Below the pieces are notes generated by a model, which did no database searches, had not been told where the DNA came from, and saw nothing but the letters and a program-made list of their open reading frames with translations. Positions 20,622 through 27,275 of a DNA stretch of 34,911 nt are shown piece after piece. The DNA is taken from IMG/VR virus record IMGVR_UViG_3300031726_000026, positions 1 through 34,911 of that record, one strand, 5' to 3'. How positions within the stretch are numbered: position 1 is the stretch's first letter; each line of letters begins with the position of its first letter. The translations under genes and the position numbers were made by a program. The DNA comes from a virus.

Positions 20622-20650
20622 ACTATATGCTTAATGCAATTGATTGTCAA
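20622..20650 (-). promoter_or_regulatory. Strong promoter for the Ala-rich repeat gene
   Basis: On the minus strand TTGACA (20650-20645) and TATAGT (20627-20622) are separated by 17 bases; the -35 is perfect and the -10 matches five of six. Transcription would start near 20615, about 32 bases before the ATG. The -35 overlaps the end of the preceding gene. Confidence 0.7.
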
Positions 20651-20859
20651 GGGAGCGCCTTCCACCGATGATTGTGAATGTGCTTGCCGCGTGTCCAGAC
20701 AACCTTTCCATCAAGGGCGAGTTTGACCAGCGTGACATGCACCCTAGTATGGTCCGGCCTACCCTGACCGTTCGTCCAGTGCAGCCAAGCAGCCATATGT
20801 TGGATGCTGAAGTTCGGGTAAGCCTTCAGCGTTTCATATACTGCGCATGCGTCTGTCAT
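20647..20859 (-). CDS. Small winged-helix-like protein next to the origin
   Basis: The 70-residue product starts MTDACAVYETLKAYPNFSIQ and contains a probable helix-turn-helix (SIQHMAAWLHWTNGQGR, HTRVHVTLVKLALDGKVVW), followed by a basic wing-like end. Replication or regulatory proteins of this size often bind near origins. It begins a few bases from the GGAACG repeat cluster, so it is a candidate binder of those repeats, which is inference. Confidence 0.6.
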   Translation of the reverse strand: MTDACAVYETLKAYPNFSIQHMAAWLHWTNGQGRPDHTRVHVTLVKLALDGKVVWTRGKHIHNHRWKALP

Positions 20860-20867
20860 AAATTAGC

Positions 20868-21067
20868 CGTTCCAAAAGCCGTTCCAAAACGCTCGCTTGG
20901 AACGGTGGAACGTTCCGCGTTCCAAGTGGAACGATCTGGAACGATAAAAAATAAAGTTGTTATTAATCATAAGCTTAACATGGAACGGTTCGCAATCGTC
21001 CATACACCGTAGGGGTATGGAACGATTTGCGTATCTTAGGGGGTTCCAGGGGGGGATTTGCGTTCCA
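20868..21067. repeat. GGAACG iteron cluster with AT-rich core, probable replication origin
   Basis: The words TGGAACG or CGTTCCA occur about ten times in 200 bases on both strands (for example 20868, 20880, 20898, 20906, 20918, 20927, 20937, 20981, 21018, 21061). A 31-base near-palindrome (20896-20926) is centred on GGAACGTTCC. An AT-rich stretch (20943-20980) interrupts the repeats like a DNA-unwinding element, and G-runs follow at 21039-21056. It lies between a winged-helix gene and the RepA-like ATPase operon and contains no supported gene. This is the classic layout of an iteron origin, although a regulator binding array is the main alternative. Confidence 0.6.
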
Positions 21068-21068
21068 A

Positions 21069-21320
21069 TCAATCCGTATCCTCTTTTGATTTGCTTGTTG
21101 AACTAACCGTGGCCAACTTCGGAAATAGCATGGTCTTGAGAATCGGCAAGATCATGAACAGGCCGACCGTATCCCAGAATGGCAGGTGCTGATAGACAGC
21201 AGGTAGGAAATAAAAGTAAGTGGGTGCTAACGCATTCCAGATGAAATAGAACGGGATCGCCAGCGAGATAGAAAAGAATGCGCTAAGAAACCAGCCAAGA
21301 ACAGGTATTGCATTGATCAT
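21069..21320 (-). CDS. Two-pass membrane protein
   Basis: The 83-residue product has two hydrophobic helices (about residues 4-32 and 49-66) and a charged C-terminus ending KSKEDTD. An AGGAGG site lies just before the ATG at 21320. It follows the ATPase gene by 39 bases, so it is probably in the same operon. It could be a small inner-membrane or holin-like protein, but the position among replication genes gives no clear role. Confidence 0.6.
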   Translation of the reverse strand: MINAIPVLGWFLSAFFSISLAIPFYFIWNALAPTYFYFLPAVYQHLPFWDTVGLFMILPILKTMLFPKLATVSSTSKSKEDTD

Positions 21321-21359
21321 GTTGCCTCCAATCCGCTCAAGGGTGCGGACGAACCCGAA

Positions 21360-22457
21360 TTATTTAAGAGCCTTGGCTGTTTCTCTGCCCTTTTCGGTCA
21401 GTAGCCACTTCTTGCGTTCCATGATTACCAGCTTGTCATCAGCTAGTTCCATGATGATCCGGTGTACCTTGGACTTGAGCGGTTTGCCTTCAGGAGTCAG
21501 CCAATTCAGTTCTTTGGCAATATCGGCCATGCTCTGGGTTGGGAATCGGAGCATTTCGTACAGGACTTGGTTCTCATCCTCCCAGGTCTGGACTGACAAG
21601 CGGGTAATCTCACCTTCGCTTAGTGGCAGGACAACCACGGAATTGATGGGCCTGCCTTTCGAATCCCGGTAGCCGTCCAAGGTTACCAGTTTCATTTTGA
21701 AGGTCAGGGGTTCAAAGTTAGCCCCCCGGAACTTACCTTGCCAGTGCAGCGTTACCATCTCACCCACCCGCCAAAGGGTCAGGTTGCCGTCTATCTCGTT
21801 CAGGAAGCCACCGCTGCCCCTAGGTAATAGGTTATCCTTACCCGGGTTCTTGGTGGGATGGCAGAGGATTAAAACGGTCGCGCCGCCCAGGTTGACAGAC
21901 AATTCCCGGAACATGCTGGCATGGGCTTTCATATCCACGCTGCCGTTTTCATCCTCGCCGCCAAAATATGCTATTGACGTATCCACGATCACAAGGCCGA
22001 TCTTTCCTAGCGCCGCCGTTTCTACTGGGATTTCGTCCTTCAGGATGCCGATTGCCTCAGCGCCGGCCAGCACGGTGAAATGGTCATCCTCAGGCGCGAA
22101 TCCAAACTCTGACATTGTGGAAATGACGCGGGCCTTTTGATCCTCGTCATTTTCCCCGGATAGGTACAGAACGCGGGATTTTCTGGTTTCCAGGCCGGCG
22201 AATGAATTCGCAGAGGCAACGGATAACCCAAGGTATGTTGCAATAGCCGTTTTAAGGTGCCCAGTCATGGCTGTGAGCGCATAGACGCGGCCGGTGACTA
22301 GGACGCCATCAACCAGGTAATCCGGAGGCTCAAAACTGGCTATATAGCGAGATAGCGGGACGTACTGGCGCGCATGCTCCTCCCTATCATGCCCATTAAC
22401 CCGAGCCGGCCCCTCATCCGGCCAGCGATCGGTAGGCGGCTCTTGCGATAGGCTCAT
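21360..22457 (-). CDS. RepA-like replicative ATPase (AAA/RecA fold) with C-terminal winged helix
   Basis: The 365-residue product has a RecA-type nucleotide-binding core. Its P-loop is TAMTGHLKT (62-70), with Leu where most have Gly before Lys. Strand SRVLYLSGEND lies at about 94-104, Walker B LVIVDTS at 155-161, and VLILCHPTKNP at about 195-205, where H200 resembles a sensor residue. The last 65 residues look like a winged-helix DNA-binding domain. This fits phage and plasmid RepA/AAA_25-type helicase or helicase-loader proteins. It lies just right of the iteron cluster, is coupled to the HTH gene upstream, and probably acts at that origin. Confidence 0.8.
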   Translation of the reverse strand: MSLSQEPPTDRWPDEGPARVNGHDREEHARQYVPLSRYIASFEPPDYLVDGVLVTGRVYALTAMTGHLKTAIATYLGLSVASANSFAGLETRKSRVLYLSGENDEDQKARVISTMSEFGFAPEDDHFTVLAGAEAIGILKDEIPVETAALGKIGLVIVDTSIAYFGGEDENGSVDMKAHASMFRELSVNLGGATVLILCHPTKNPGKDNLLPRGSGGFLNEIDGNLTLWRVGEMVTLHWQGKFRGANFEPLTFKMKLVTLDGYRDSKGRPINSVVVLPLSEGEITRLSVQTWEDENQVLYEMLRFPTQSMADIAKELNWLTPEGKPLKSKVHRIIMELADDKLVIMERKKWLLTEKGRETAKALK

Positions 22458-22630
22458 GCGCCCACCTTGCGCGGCCTGCCATTAGGCTTGAGCGATGGCC
22501 CTACCTTGATCGACTTGATGGCCCACTCCTTGCCGACCTTAGCCGCTTTGAGTCTCTTGTCTCGTAGGAGAATTCTTACCCGTTGCTGCGATATGCCTAG
22601 AGCATCCGCCGCTTCTTTAACTGTCATCAT
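22454..22630 (-). CDS. MerR/excisionase-type HTH protein
   Basis: The 58-residue frame begins MMTVKEAADALGISQQRVRI and continues with LLRDKRLKAAKVGKEWAI. This is the pattern of HTH_17/excisionase-like DNA-binding domains (A-A-x-x-L-G-I-S-x-x-R-V-R, then R-L-K-A-x-K-V-G-x-x-W). The C-terminus is basic with NGRPRKVG. Its stop overlaps the ATPase start by ATGA. The start has no ribosome binding site and coincides with the predicted transcription start from the promoter at 22637-22665. Confidence 0.75.
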   Translation of the reverse strand: MMTVKEAADALGISQQRVRILLRDKRLKAAKVGKEWAIKSIKVGPSLKPNGRPRKVGA

Positions 22631-22636
22631 CGGGTA

Positions 22637-22665
22637 ATTATGCCTAGGGAAAACTAGACGCGCAA
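22637..22665 (-). promoter_or_regulatory. Putative promoter for the HTH/RepA operon
   Basis: On the minus strand TTGCGC (22665-22660) and CATAAT (22642-22637) are 17 bases apart; the -10 matches five of six, the -35 only three of six. The start is expected about seven bases after the -10, at 22630, exactly the first base of the HTH gene. Inside the spacer CTAG occurs twice. Confidence 0.4.
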
Positions 22666-22725
22666 TAACTTTCTACATAAATCGCAACAAGTTTGCCGCA
22701 ACCTTTATCCGCTGCCGGCGCAACT

Positions 22726-22950
22726 TTATTTGAGGAGGGCGCGGATTGCTTGAGCGATTTCCAATGGGACGCGCCCATCAATAGCGGAAGGAAATTCCTG
22801 CGCCTCCTTCGCCGCCAACTCCAGGAGGGACTTAGCGAAGGCTTCGAGTTTCTCAGCGCTGCAATAAAACAATTCTGGCTGTTCTGCATAAGATTTCACG
22901 CGAGGATAGAGGCCAATATTCTCAGCCAGCCTGCGCACGGTAGCGTTCAT
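22726..22950 (-). CDS. Small helical hypothetical protein
   Basis: The 74-residue product starts MNATVRRLAENIGLYPRVKS and is largely helical (LEAFAKSLLELAAKEAQEF, PLEIAQAIRALLK). It follows the upstream gene by three bases. No family is recognised. Sequence 22666-22725 downstream of it is non-coding. Confidence 0.55.
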   Translation of the reverse strand: MNATVRRLAENIGLYPRVKSYAEQPELFYCSAEKLEAFAKSLLELAAKEAQEFPSAIDGRVPLEIAQAIRALLK

Positions 22951-22953
22951 TGG

Positions 22954-23142
22954 TCAGCCTCTTTTGGTGACTCGTTCCCAAATGGAATCGAGTACTTCAG
23001 TTTGTTTTGAAGAGAGCGGCTGATTGCGTCCGAGCCGCGACTTTATCGATTCAATGAAATTCACATCCCAATCACTCAGTTGTGATTCTCTCGCCTCGCA
23101 ATCCTCGATCAACTGCAAGTATTCGCTAGTCCAGTCAGACAT
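22954..23142 (-). CDS. Small helical hypothetical protein
   Basis: The 62-residue product is acidic and helical, beginning MSDWTSEYLQLIEDCEARES and ending SIWERVTKRG. An AGGAGG-like site precedes the ATG. It is part of the chain of small genes upstream of the RepA-like operon. No family is recognised. Confidence 0.55.
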   Translation of the reverse strand: MSDWTSEYLQLIEDCEARESQLSDWDVNFIESIKSRLGRNQPLSSKQTEVLDSIWERVTKRG

Positions 23143-23150
23143 AAACCCTC

Positions 23151-23390
23151 CTAAGTTTTCACGCGGTCAAGCAGTTCAAATATCGCATCCATCCGCCGAA
23201 TGTGCAGCCGCGTGATCTGCAACGAGCGCTCGGACTTGCGAAACGTTCCGCGTGCAATTGCGGCGTCTATATCGGCCTCGCACTTGGCCGTGATCTGCTC
23301 ATGCGTTCGTGCAGCTTGGTCGCGCGCTACCTTGAACGGATATTCGAGAGCGCGCAACTTCGCGGCTTCTGTTTTGACGTAGCGCCTCAT
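23151..23390 (-). CDS. Small basic helical protein
   Basis: The 79-residue product begins MRRYVKTEAAKLRALEYPFK and is Ala/Arg-rich and helical to the end. Its ATG overlaps the stop of a 16-residue frame (23387-23437, MAGIAGAMNDWFLERI), which may be a real micro-gene but is too short to support on its own. No family is recognised. Confidence 0.55.
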   Translation of the reverse strand: MRRYVKTEAAKLRALEYPFKVARDQAARTHEQITAKCEADIDAAIARGTFRKSERSLQITRLHIRRMDAIFELLDRVKT

Positions 23391-23412
23391 ATCCGCTCCA
23401 AGAACCAGTCAT

Positions 23413-23520
23413 TCATAGCCCCCGCAATCCCCGCCATAGCCGCGCCATCCCAGCTAGAGCGGCACCGAATAGCGCGAGAGGCACGGTAAGGAACAGGGAG
23501 CAGCGGTGGGCGTGTTTCAT
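23413..23520 (-). CDS. Tiny single-pass membrane peptide
   Basis: The 35-residue frame begins MKHAHRCSLFLTVPLALFGA and has one hydrophobic helix (residues 8-24) flanked by basic residues. The start overlaps the stop of the clamp-like gene by ATGA. It could be a signal-like or membrane-anchored peptide, with no recognised family. Confidence 0.45.
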   Translation of the reverse strand: MKHAHRCSLFLTVPLALFGAALAGMARLWRGLRGL

Positions 23521-23945
23521 GCGGCGGCGGGTTCGGCCACCGGATCAGGAAGTACGGCCCAAACAGGAATCTTTATCTCCGTCTCATCGCGCATCGGCAT
23601 GAGTATGCCAATGAAGTCCGCGCCATAGTATGGAATTAAGATAACTGAACCACCCTTCCCGTTATAGCCAATTGAGATTGCCGCTCTAGCCGACAGGTAT
23701 TTTGCAATTGACCCGAATGTGTTGACAAATGCCGGTTGAAATTGCGCGACCTGATAAGAAATATTATTTGGCACAACTTTTCGCCAGTTTGGGTATTTTC
23801 CTTCGGTTGCGATCATTTCCACGGTAGATGGAAAGAATTTTGCTCTGATGATCTTTGATTCATCGCCATAGGTCATCGGCACATAATTGATGGAATTTCT
23901 ATTCTTCTTGAACATGATTGCCAAGTCACCTATCGCACAATTCAT
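23517..23945 (-). CDS. Short sliding-clamp-like protein (DnaN C-terminal domain-like)
   Basis: The 142-residue product resembles the last domain of bacterial DNA polymerase III beta clamps. GKYPNWRKVVPNN (residues about 49-61) matches the conserved G-x-[FY]-P-x-[WY]-R-x-V-x-P segment that joins domains 2 and 3, and IGILMPMR near 119 matches the clamp's C-terminal MPMR ending. The parts between are strand-rich, with one helix containing QPAFVNTFGSIAKYL. A full clamp is about 366 residues, so this is one third of it. It lies in the replication cluster, coupled to the VRR-NUC gene by ATGA. It may tether polymerase or mimic the host clamp, which is inference. Confidence 0.65.
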   Translation of the reverse strand: MNCAIGDLAIMFKKNRNSINYVPMTYGDESKIIRAKFFPSTVEMIATEGKYPNWRKVVPNNISYQVAQFQPAFVNTFGSIAKYLSARAAISIGYNGKGGSVILIPYYGADFIGILMPMRDETEIKIPVWAVLPDPVAEPAAA

Positions 23946-24508
23946 GCTCCCACCTCTCCAAGTAGTTTAATCACGTCAGCAACAGAGCGGCAGAATCCAG
24001 CGATGCCACCGCAGCGCCTGACATGATCCAGGTACAACGCCTGCTGATGCTCCCGAACGTCGCTAGGACGCTTCCAGCCTTGCCGCTTGACCTCGATAGC
24101 TATCAGCCTACCCGATGGCTTGTGCATGGCCTGTAGGTCCGGCAATCGCGCGTATATGTTCTCCTGCAACTGCTCGCACCAAGCCTTGAGATAGATCGTA
24201 TTCATGCGGATGTATCTGTCACCCTCGCGCATGGTCCCGGAGTTAAAGCGGATGATGCAGCCAACATCCGGACGGCTCTGCAAGTACGTGATTATCTCGG
24301 CCTGCGTCTGCGCTTCGTAGGGGATGCCGGCTGTCTTGGGCTTGCGATCCTTCAGCGGATTCACGTGGCTGGTCACTGTCGGAATCGTCGCCATCGCCAG
24401 GGCATCGGCGCTCAGTTCCTTTGGGGCCGCGCTCGCGTACAGGCTCATGGTTGAGGCTCCGGAGCGGATGGTTTGCTTCAGGGAGGGGCGGCCACGATTA
24501 GGCTTCAT
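23942..24508 (-). CDS. VRR-NUC domain nuclease
   Basis: The 188-residue product has a basic N-terminus, then TQAEIITYLQSRPDVGCIIR (about residues 67-86), LPDLQAMH (about 122-129), GRLIAIEVKRQGW (132-145) and a final helix with HQQALYLDHVRRCGGIAGF. The PD...E-x-K arrangement (D124, E139, K141) is typical of the VRR-NUC branch of PD-(D/E)XK nucleases, which cut branched or damaged DNA in repair and recombination. Phage members often sit in replication clusters, as here. It is coupled to genes on both sides by ATGA. Confidence 0.85.
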   Translation of the reverse strand: MKPNRGRPSLKQTIRSGASTMSLYASAAPKELSADALAMATIPTVTSHVNPLKDRKPKTAGIPYEAQTQAEIITYLQSRPDVGCIIRFNSGTMREGDRYIRMNTIYLKAWCEQLQENIYARLPDLQAMHKPSGRLIAIEVKRQGWKRPSDVREHQQALYLDHVRRCGGIAGFCRSVADVIKLLGEVGA

Positions 24509-24663
24509 GCTCTCAGCTTCCCGATAACCTTGGAAATAGCCTGCTGACTGACTCCTAATTCGTCGGCAATCTCCCGCTGCTTTTTACCCTTGGCAAGCAG
24601 TGATTGCACCTGTCTACGGCGGCGCTCAAACTGATTTAGATATTGCTTTCGGTTCATTTTCAT
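24505..24663 (-). CDS. Small HTH regulator at the divergent switch
   Basis: The ATG at 24663 gives 52 residues beginning MKMNRKQYLNQFERRRRQVQ. Residues about 27-48 (KKQREIADELGVSQQAISKV) form a clear helix-turn-helix. No ribosome binding site precedes the ATG, and the promoter at 24670-24699 would start transcription at or next to its first base. The in-frame ATG at 24699 would place coding sequence across that promoter and is rejected. It is the first leftward gene at the divergence point and so a likely early-switch regulator. Confidence 0.7.
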   Translation of the reverse strand: MKMNRKQYLNQFERRRRQVQSLLAKGKKQREIADELGVSQQAISKVIGKLRA

Positions 24664-24669
24664 GCCACA

Positions 24670-24699
24670 CTTATACAACAGGTTGCGCGGATAGGTCAA
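24670..24699 (-). promoter_or_regulatory. Leftward early promoter (predicts a leaderless mRNA)
   Basis: On the minus strand TTGACC (24699-24694) and TATAAG (24675-24670) are separated by 18 bases; each matches five of six consensus positions. The start would fall at 24663-24664, on the first base of the HTH gene, so the mRNA would have essentially no leader. Confidence 0.65.
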
Positions 24700-24795
24700 G
24701 GGGAATATTTTACTCTGTTACAATTTAGCGCTTTACAACGGGTAGTAAATGGAGCAAGATACGCATATCGACTAAGCACCCAACCGAGGACAGAC
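24700..24795 (+). promoter_or_regulatory. Divergent control region for the rightward early operon
   Basis: This AT-rich interval separates leftward and rightward early genes. It contains TACAAT (24719-24724), a good -10 but with no clear -35, the repeated word TTACAA at 24718-24723 and 24733-24738, and the palindrome AGCGCT between them. A rightward promoter must lie here or nearby, and the repeats may be operator sites. A GAGGACAG site precedes the first ATG. Confidence 0.45.
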
Positions 24796-25104
24796 ATGAG
24801 CAACGAAATGCAGCATACGCCGGGGCCTTACAAGCAGTTACGGCAACCTACCGAAATCATGATAGTGGCGAACGGTCACCATCTAGCATCGGTTCCGCTT
24901 GGCGGCCCGATTGATCGTCCTGAGGATGAGGCGAACGCGAACCTCTTTACCTCCGCGCCTGATCTGCTGGCTGCGCTGAAAGTAGCACTTATCGCGCTGG
25001 AGCATAGCAAGCCGCTCATGGCGCATTACAAGGAAACTCAGGACCGCCATAGCGACGCAAAAATTGCAGCCCGCGCCGCCATCCTCAAAGCCGAAGGGAA
25101 ATAG
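24796..25104 (+). CDS. Small phage early protein
   Basis: The ATG at 24796 follows a GAGGACAG site and gives 102 residues. The product begins MSNEMQHTPGPYKQLRQPTE and contains NANLFTSAPDLLAALKVALI; the HTPGP start and the APDLL-x-AL segment are seen in many phage early proteins of unknown function. An upstream in-frame ATG at 24643 would cross the control region and is rejected. It begins the rightward operon. Confidence 0.7.
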   Translation: MSNEMQHTPGPYKQLRQPTEIMIVANGHHLASVPLGGPIDRPEDEANANLFTSAPDLLAALKVALIALEHSKPLMAHYKETQDRHSDAKIAARAAILKAEGK

Positions 25105-25106
25105 CA

Positions 25107-25388
25107 ATGAGCAGCGAAGAATTCATTTCCAAGCAATTTAACGAAGCCGGCGACTTCAATGCCGTGAATGCCGCCGAAAAATGGTGCGCTGAAAATGGCA
25201 TATCTGTAGGCCGCATGCAGCGAGGCGATCCGCGCGGTCTGATGTACGGTGATTTTGACATTCAAAAATGGCGCAACCTCGACGCCAAGGACCGCGCTGC
25301 ACTTCACGGCCAAATGACCGGCGATATGCGGAATGGCCCGGTCGTTGTTCGCATCAAGCCGCGCTCCACCATCTCCGAAAGCAAATAG
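25107..25388 (+). CDS. Small phage early protein
   Basis: The 93-residue product begins two bases after the previous stop. It starts MSSEEFISKQFNEAGDFNAV and contains AEKWCAENGISVGRMQRGDP, RGLMYGDFDIQKWRNL and RNGPVVVRIKPRS. The compact mix of helices and a final strand suggests a small folded protein. No family is recognised. Confidence 0.65.
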   Translation: MSSEEFISKQFNEAGDFNAVNAAEKWCAENGISVGRMQRGDPRGLMYGDFDIQKWRNLDAKDRAALHGQMTGDMRNGPVVVRIKPRSTISESK

Positions 25389-25390
25389 CC

Positions 25391-25693
25391 ATGTACAACT
25401 TCCCCGCCGCCCGCCGCGACTGTGAGCAAGCCGCGAAACTCGATCCACTGATCGACGCGCAGACCTTGCATCGCCACCTGATCGAGCAACTGAGCGACGC
25501 ACGGACACTGAGCGAAGGAGCCGCAGTTATCCGCTTCGGCTCGGTGAAAGAGTGGCGCAACGAACTGATGCGCCTTGGCGTCGAGTGTGGGCGGGCGCTG
25601 TCGGTGGTCGGGCAGATGGAGGCGGAATTGCCGGGGGCGTTGAAGATTGAACTTTTGGAGTCGCGGTATACGAAAGGATGGAACGGGGAATGA
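25391..25693 (+). CDS. Small helical phage protein
   Basis: The ATG at 25391, two bases after the previous stop, gives 100 residues; a longer in-frame start at 25268 would overlap the previous gene and is rejected. The product is helical (MYNFPAARRDCEQAAKLDPL, ECGRALSVVGQMEAELPGAL). Its stop overlaps the next ATG (ATGA). No family is recognised. Confidence 0.65.
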   Translation: MYNFPAARRDCEQAAKLDPLIDAQTLHRHLIEQLSDARTLSEGAAVIRFGSVKEWRNELMRLGVECGRALSVVGQMEAELPGALKIELLESRYTKGWNGE

Positions 25694-25842
25694 AAAAGAA
25701 ACGCCCCTATAGATTTAAGCCATGCCCAGACCAAATCAAGGGGCAGCGCTGCGAGGTGTGCGGAGGCGCTTATTTGTGCCTGCAATCATGGCGCAAGGAT
25801 TTGACCAAGGATGGAAAACGCAAACAACTGGAGCAAGCATGA
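25690..25842 (+). CDS. Small basic zinc-finger-like protein
   Basis: The 50-residue frame begins MKKKRPYRFKPCPDQIKGQR and has Cys at 12, 21, 24 and 30, in a C-x8-C-x2-C-x5-C pattern that could bind zinc, with many Lys and Arg around it. Both ends overlap neighbours by ATGA. It is probably a small nucleic-acid-binding protein. Confidence 0.6.
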   Translation: MKKKRPYRFKPCPDQIKGQRCEVCGGAYLCLQSWRKDLTKDGKRKQLEQA

Positions 25843-26057
25843 GCGCGAACAAGATTTACAAGGTTGAGGTTTTCACCTTCGATCCAAAGACTGATCATGA
25901 CCCGCTAGACGGGAACAAGCAAATCCGCCTTGTACGGGCAAAGACGGCAAATAGGGCGCGGGCGTTTGTTGCTGAGTCGCAGATATTCGCAGAGCCTCTG
26001 ACCATCGAGGACGCGCGGACGTATGCGGAACTGCCGATTGAGGATGTGCCGGAATGA
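25839..26057 (+). CDS. Small hypothetical protein
   Basis: The ATG at 25839 overlaps the previous stop (ATGA) and gives 72 residues starting MSANKIYKVEVFTFDPKTDH. It has an N-terminal strand (KVEVFTFDP), a central RLVRAKTANRARAFVAE segment and an acidic end. Its stop overlaps the exonuclease start by ATGA. The strand plus basic helix layout could be a small recombination accessory, but no family is recognised. Confidence 0.6.
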   Translation: MSANKIYKVEVFTFDPKTDHDPLDGNKQIRLVRAKTANRARAFVAESQIFAEPLTIEDARTYAELPIEDVPE

Positions 26058-26719
26058 TCACGTATCACGCCGATGTAGTCCAGGGCAGCGAGGAATGGGC
26101 TGCAATGCGCTGCGGTCTGCTTACCGCGTCGGAAATGGGGTTGATAATCACTCCGACTCTCAAGGCCGCGAGCAACGAGAAAGAGCGCACACACCTGTAC
26201 GAACTCCTGGGCCAGCGAATCACGCAATACGTTGATCCGAGCTACATCGGCGACGATATGCTACGCGGAATTGATGACGAAATAGAGGCCGTCGCGCTGT
26301 ATGCAAAGCACTACGCGCCAGTTCAGACGGTCGGCTTTGTGACCAATGACAAATGGGGATTCACCATCGGCTATTCTCCGGATGCACTCGTCGGCGATGA
26401 CGGCCTGGTCGAGTGCAAATCCCGCCGTGCAAAGTACCAAGTGCAGACGATCCTAGACGGCTGCGTGCCAACTGACTTCATGATTCAGTGTCAGACCGGG
26501 CTGTTAGTCACCGAGCGCAAGTGGCTGGACTTTATTAGCTACTCGGGTGGGTTGCCGATGTTCGTGGTGCGCTGCCTGCCGATACCGGAGATACAGGAGG
26601 CGATTGTTGCGGCGGCTACGGGGTTCGAGGAGCGCATAGCACTGGCGCAGAAAAAATACGGCGCAGCGATTGAAGGACTTATTCCGACTGAGCGCAGGAT
26701 TGAACAGGAGATTTACTAA
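26054..26719 (+). CDS. YqaJ/lambda Exo-type viral recombinase exonuclease
   Basis: The 221-residue product shows the YqaJ order: an N-terminal QGSEEWAAMRCGLLTASEM (residues about 10-28), a helix with GIDDEIEAVALYA, then GYSPDALVGDDGLVECKSR (about 105-123) with the PD and E-x-K catalytic pair, and QCQTGLLVTERKWLDFISY (about 144-162). This is a PD-(D/E)XK exonuclease that makes 3' single strands for annealing-based recombination. The next gene is a likely partner. It is coupled to the previous gene by ATGA. Confidence 0.88.
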   Translation: MITYHADVVQGSEEWAAMRCGLLTASEMGLIITPTLKAASNEKERTHLYELLGQRITQYVDPSYIGDDMLRGIDDEIEAVALYAKHYAPVQTVGFVTNDKWGFTIGYSPDALVGDDGLVECKSRRAKYQVQTILDGCVPTDFMIQCQTGLLVTERKWLDFISYSGGLPMFVVRCLPIPEIQEAIVAAATGFEERIALAQKKYGAAIEGLIPTERRIEQEIY

Positions 26720-26720
26720 A

Positions 26721-27275
26721 ATGAACGATATGGCAGATGTAATTATCCCGAAAAGTGACCAGTGGAATTATGATGATTTCCAAGCTGGCGCGTTGACTTT
26801 CAAGATAACCGGTGTCAAGGTCAGTCGCGGGGCCGAACAGCCGGTAAATATGAGCCTTGAAGGCACGGAGAAATTCTACCGGCCATGCAAAAGTATGGCG
26901 CGTGTCTTAGTAGCCGCATGGGGCGCGGATTCACTGCAATACGTCGGCAAGTCCATCACGCTGTACGGCGATCCCAAGGTGCGTTGGGGCGGCATGGAAG
27001 TGGGCGGGATTCGTATCTCGCATATGTCGGATATTCCGGAAGCGATGACGCTGGCTTTGACGGCTACCAAGGCATCCCGCAAGCCCTATACTGTGCGCCC
27101 CCTGGTGATCGATACGCCAGAACCGGAAACAGACTGGAATACGGCCATTCTGAGCGCACAGACGCTGCCCGAGCTTGGCGACGTATGGACGAAAGTTCCG
27201 AAGCGTCTCAAGGCCGAATTGACGGCGCTAAAGGATCAGCGCAAGGCCGAGCTTTCGGCAAAGGCTCCGGAATGA
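26721..27275 (+). CDS. Probable recombination partner (possible ssDNA-binding/annealing protein)
   Basis: The ATG at 26721 is one base after the exonuclease stop and gives 184 residues; the in-frame ATG at 26670 would lie inside the exonuclease gene and is rejected. Residues about 8-125 are strand-rich (WNYDDFQAGALTFKITGVKV, KSITLYGDPKVRWGGMEVGG). The last 40 residues are helical with a WTKVPKRLKAELTALKDQRK tail. Proteins of this pattern often follow phage exonucleases and may be single-strand DNA-binding or annealing partners. That role is inferred from position and not shown. Confidence 0.7.
   Translation: MNDMADVIIPKSDQWNYDDFQAGALTFKITGVKVSRGAEQPVNMSLEGTEKFYRPCKSMARVLVAAWGADSLQYVGKSITLYGDPKVRWGGMEVGGIRISHMSDIPEAMTLALTATKASRKPYTVRPLVIDTPEPETDWNTAILSAQTLPELGDVWTKVPKRLKAELTALKDQRKAELSAKAPE

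Noticed and set aside
20863-21072. 69-residue minus-strand frame in the iteron region
   Set aside because: It is made from the repeat DNA, has low-complexity Arg/Phe/Trp sequence and no ribosome site; the interval is better explained as origin or operator DNA.
24505-24699. Upstream ATG at 24699 for the switch HTH gene
   Set aside because: The added residues would be coded by the promoter itself, whose predicted start lies at the inner ATG.
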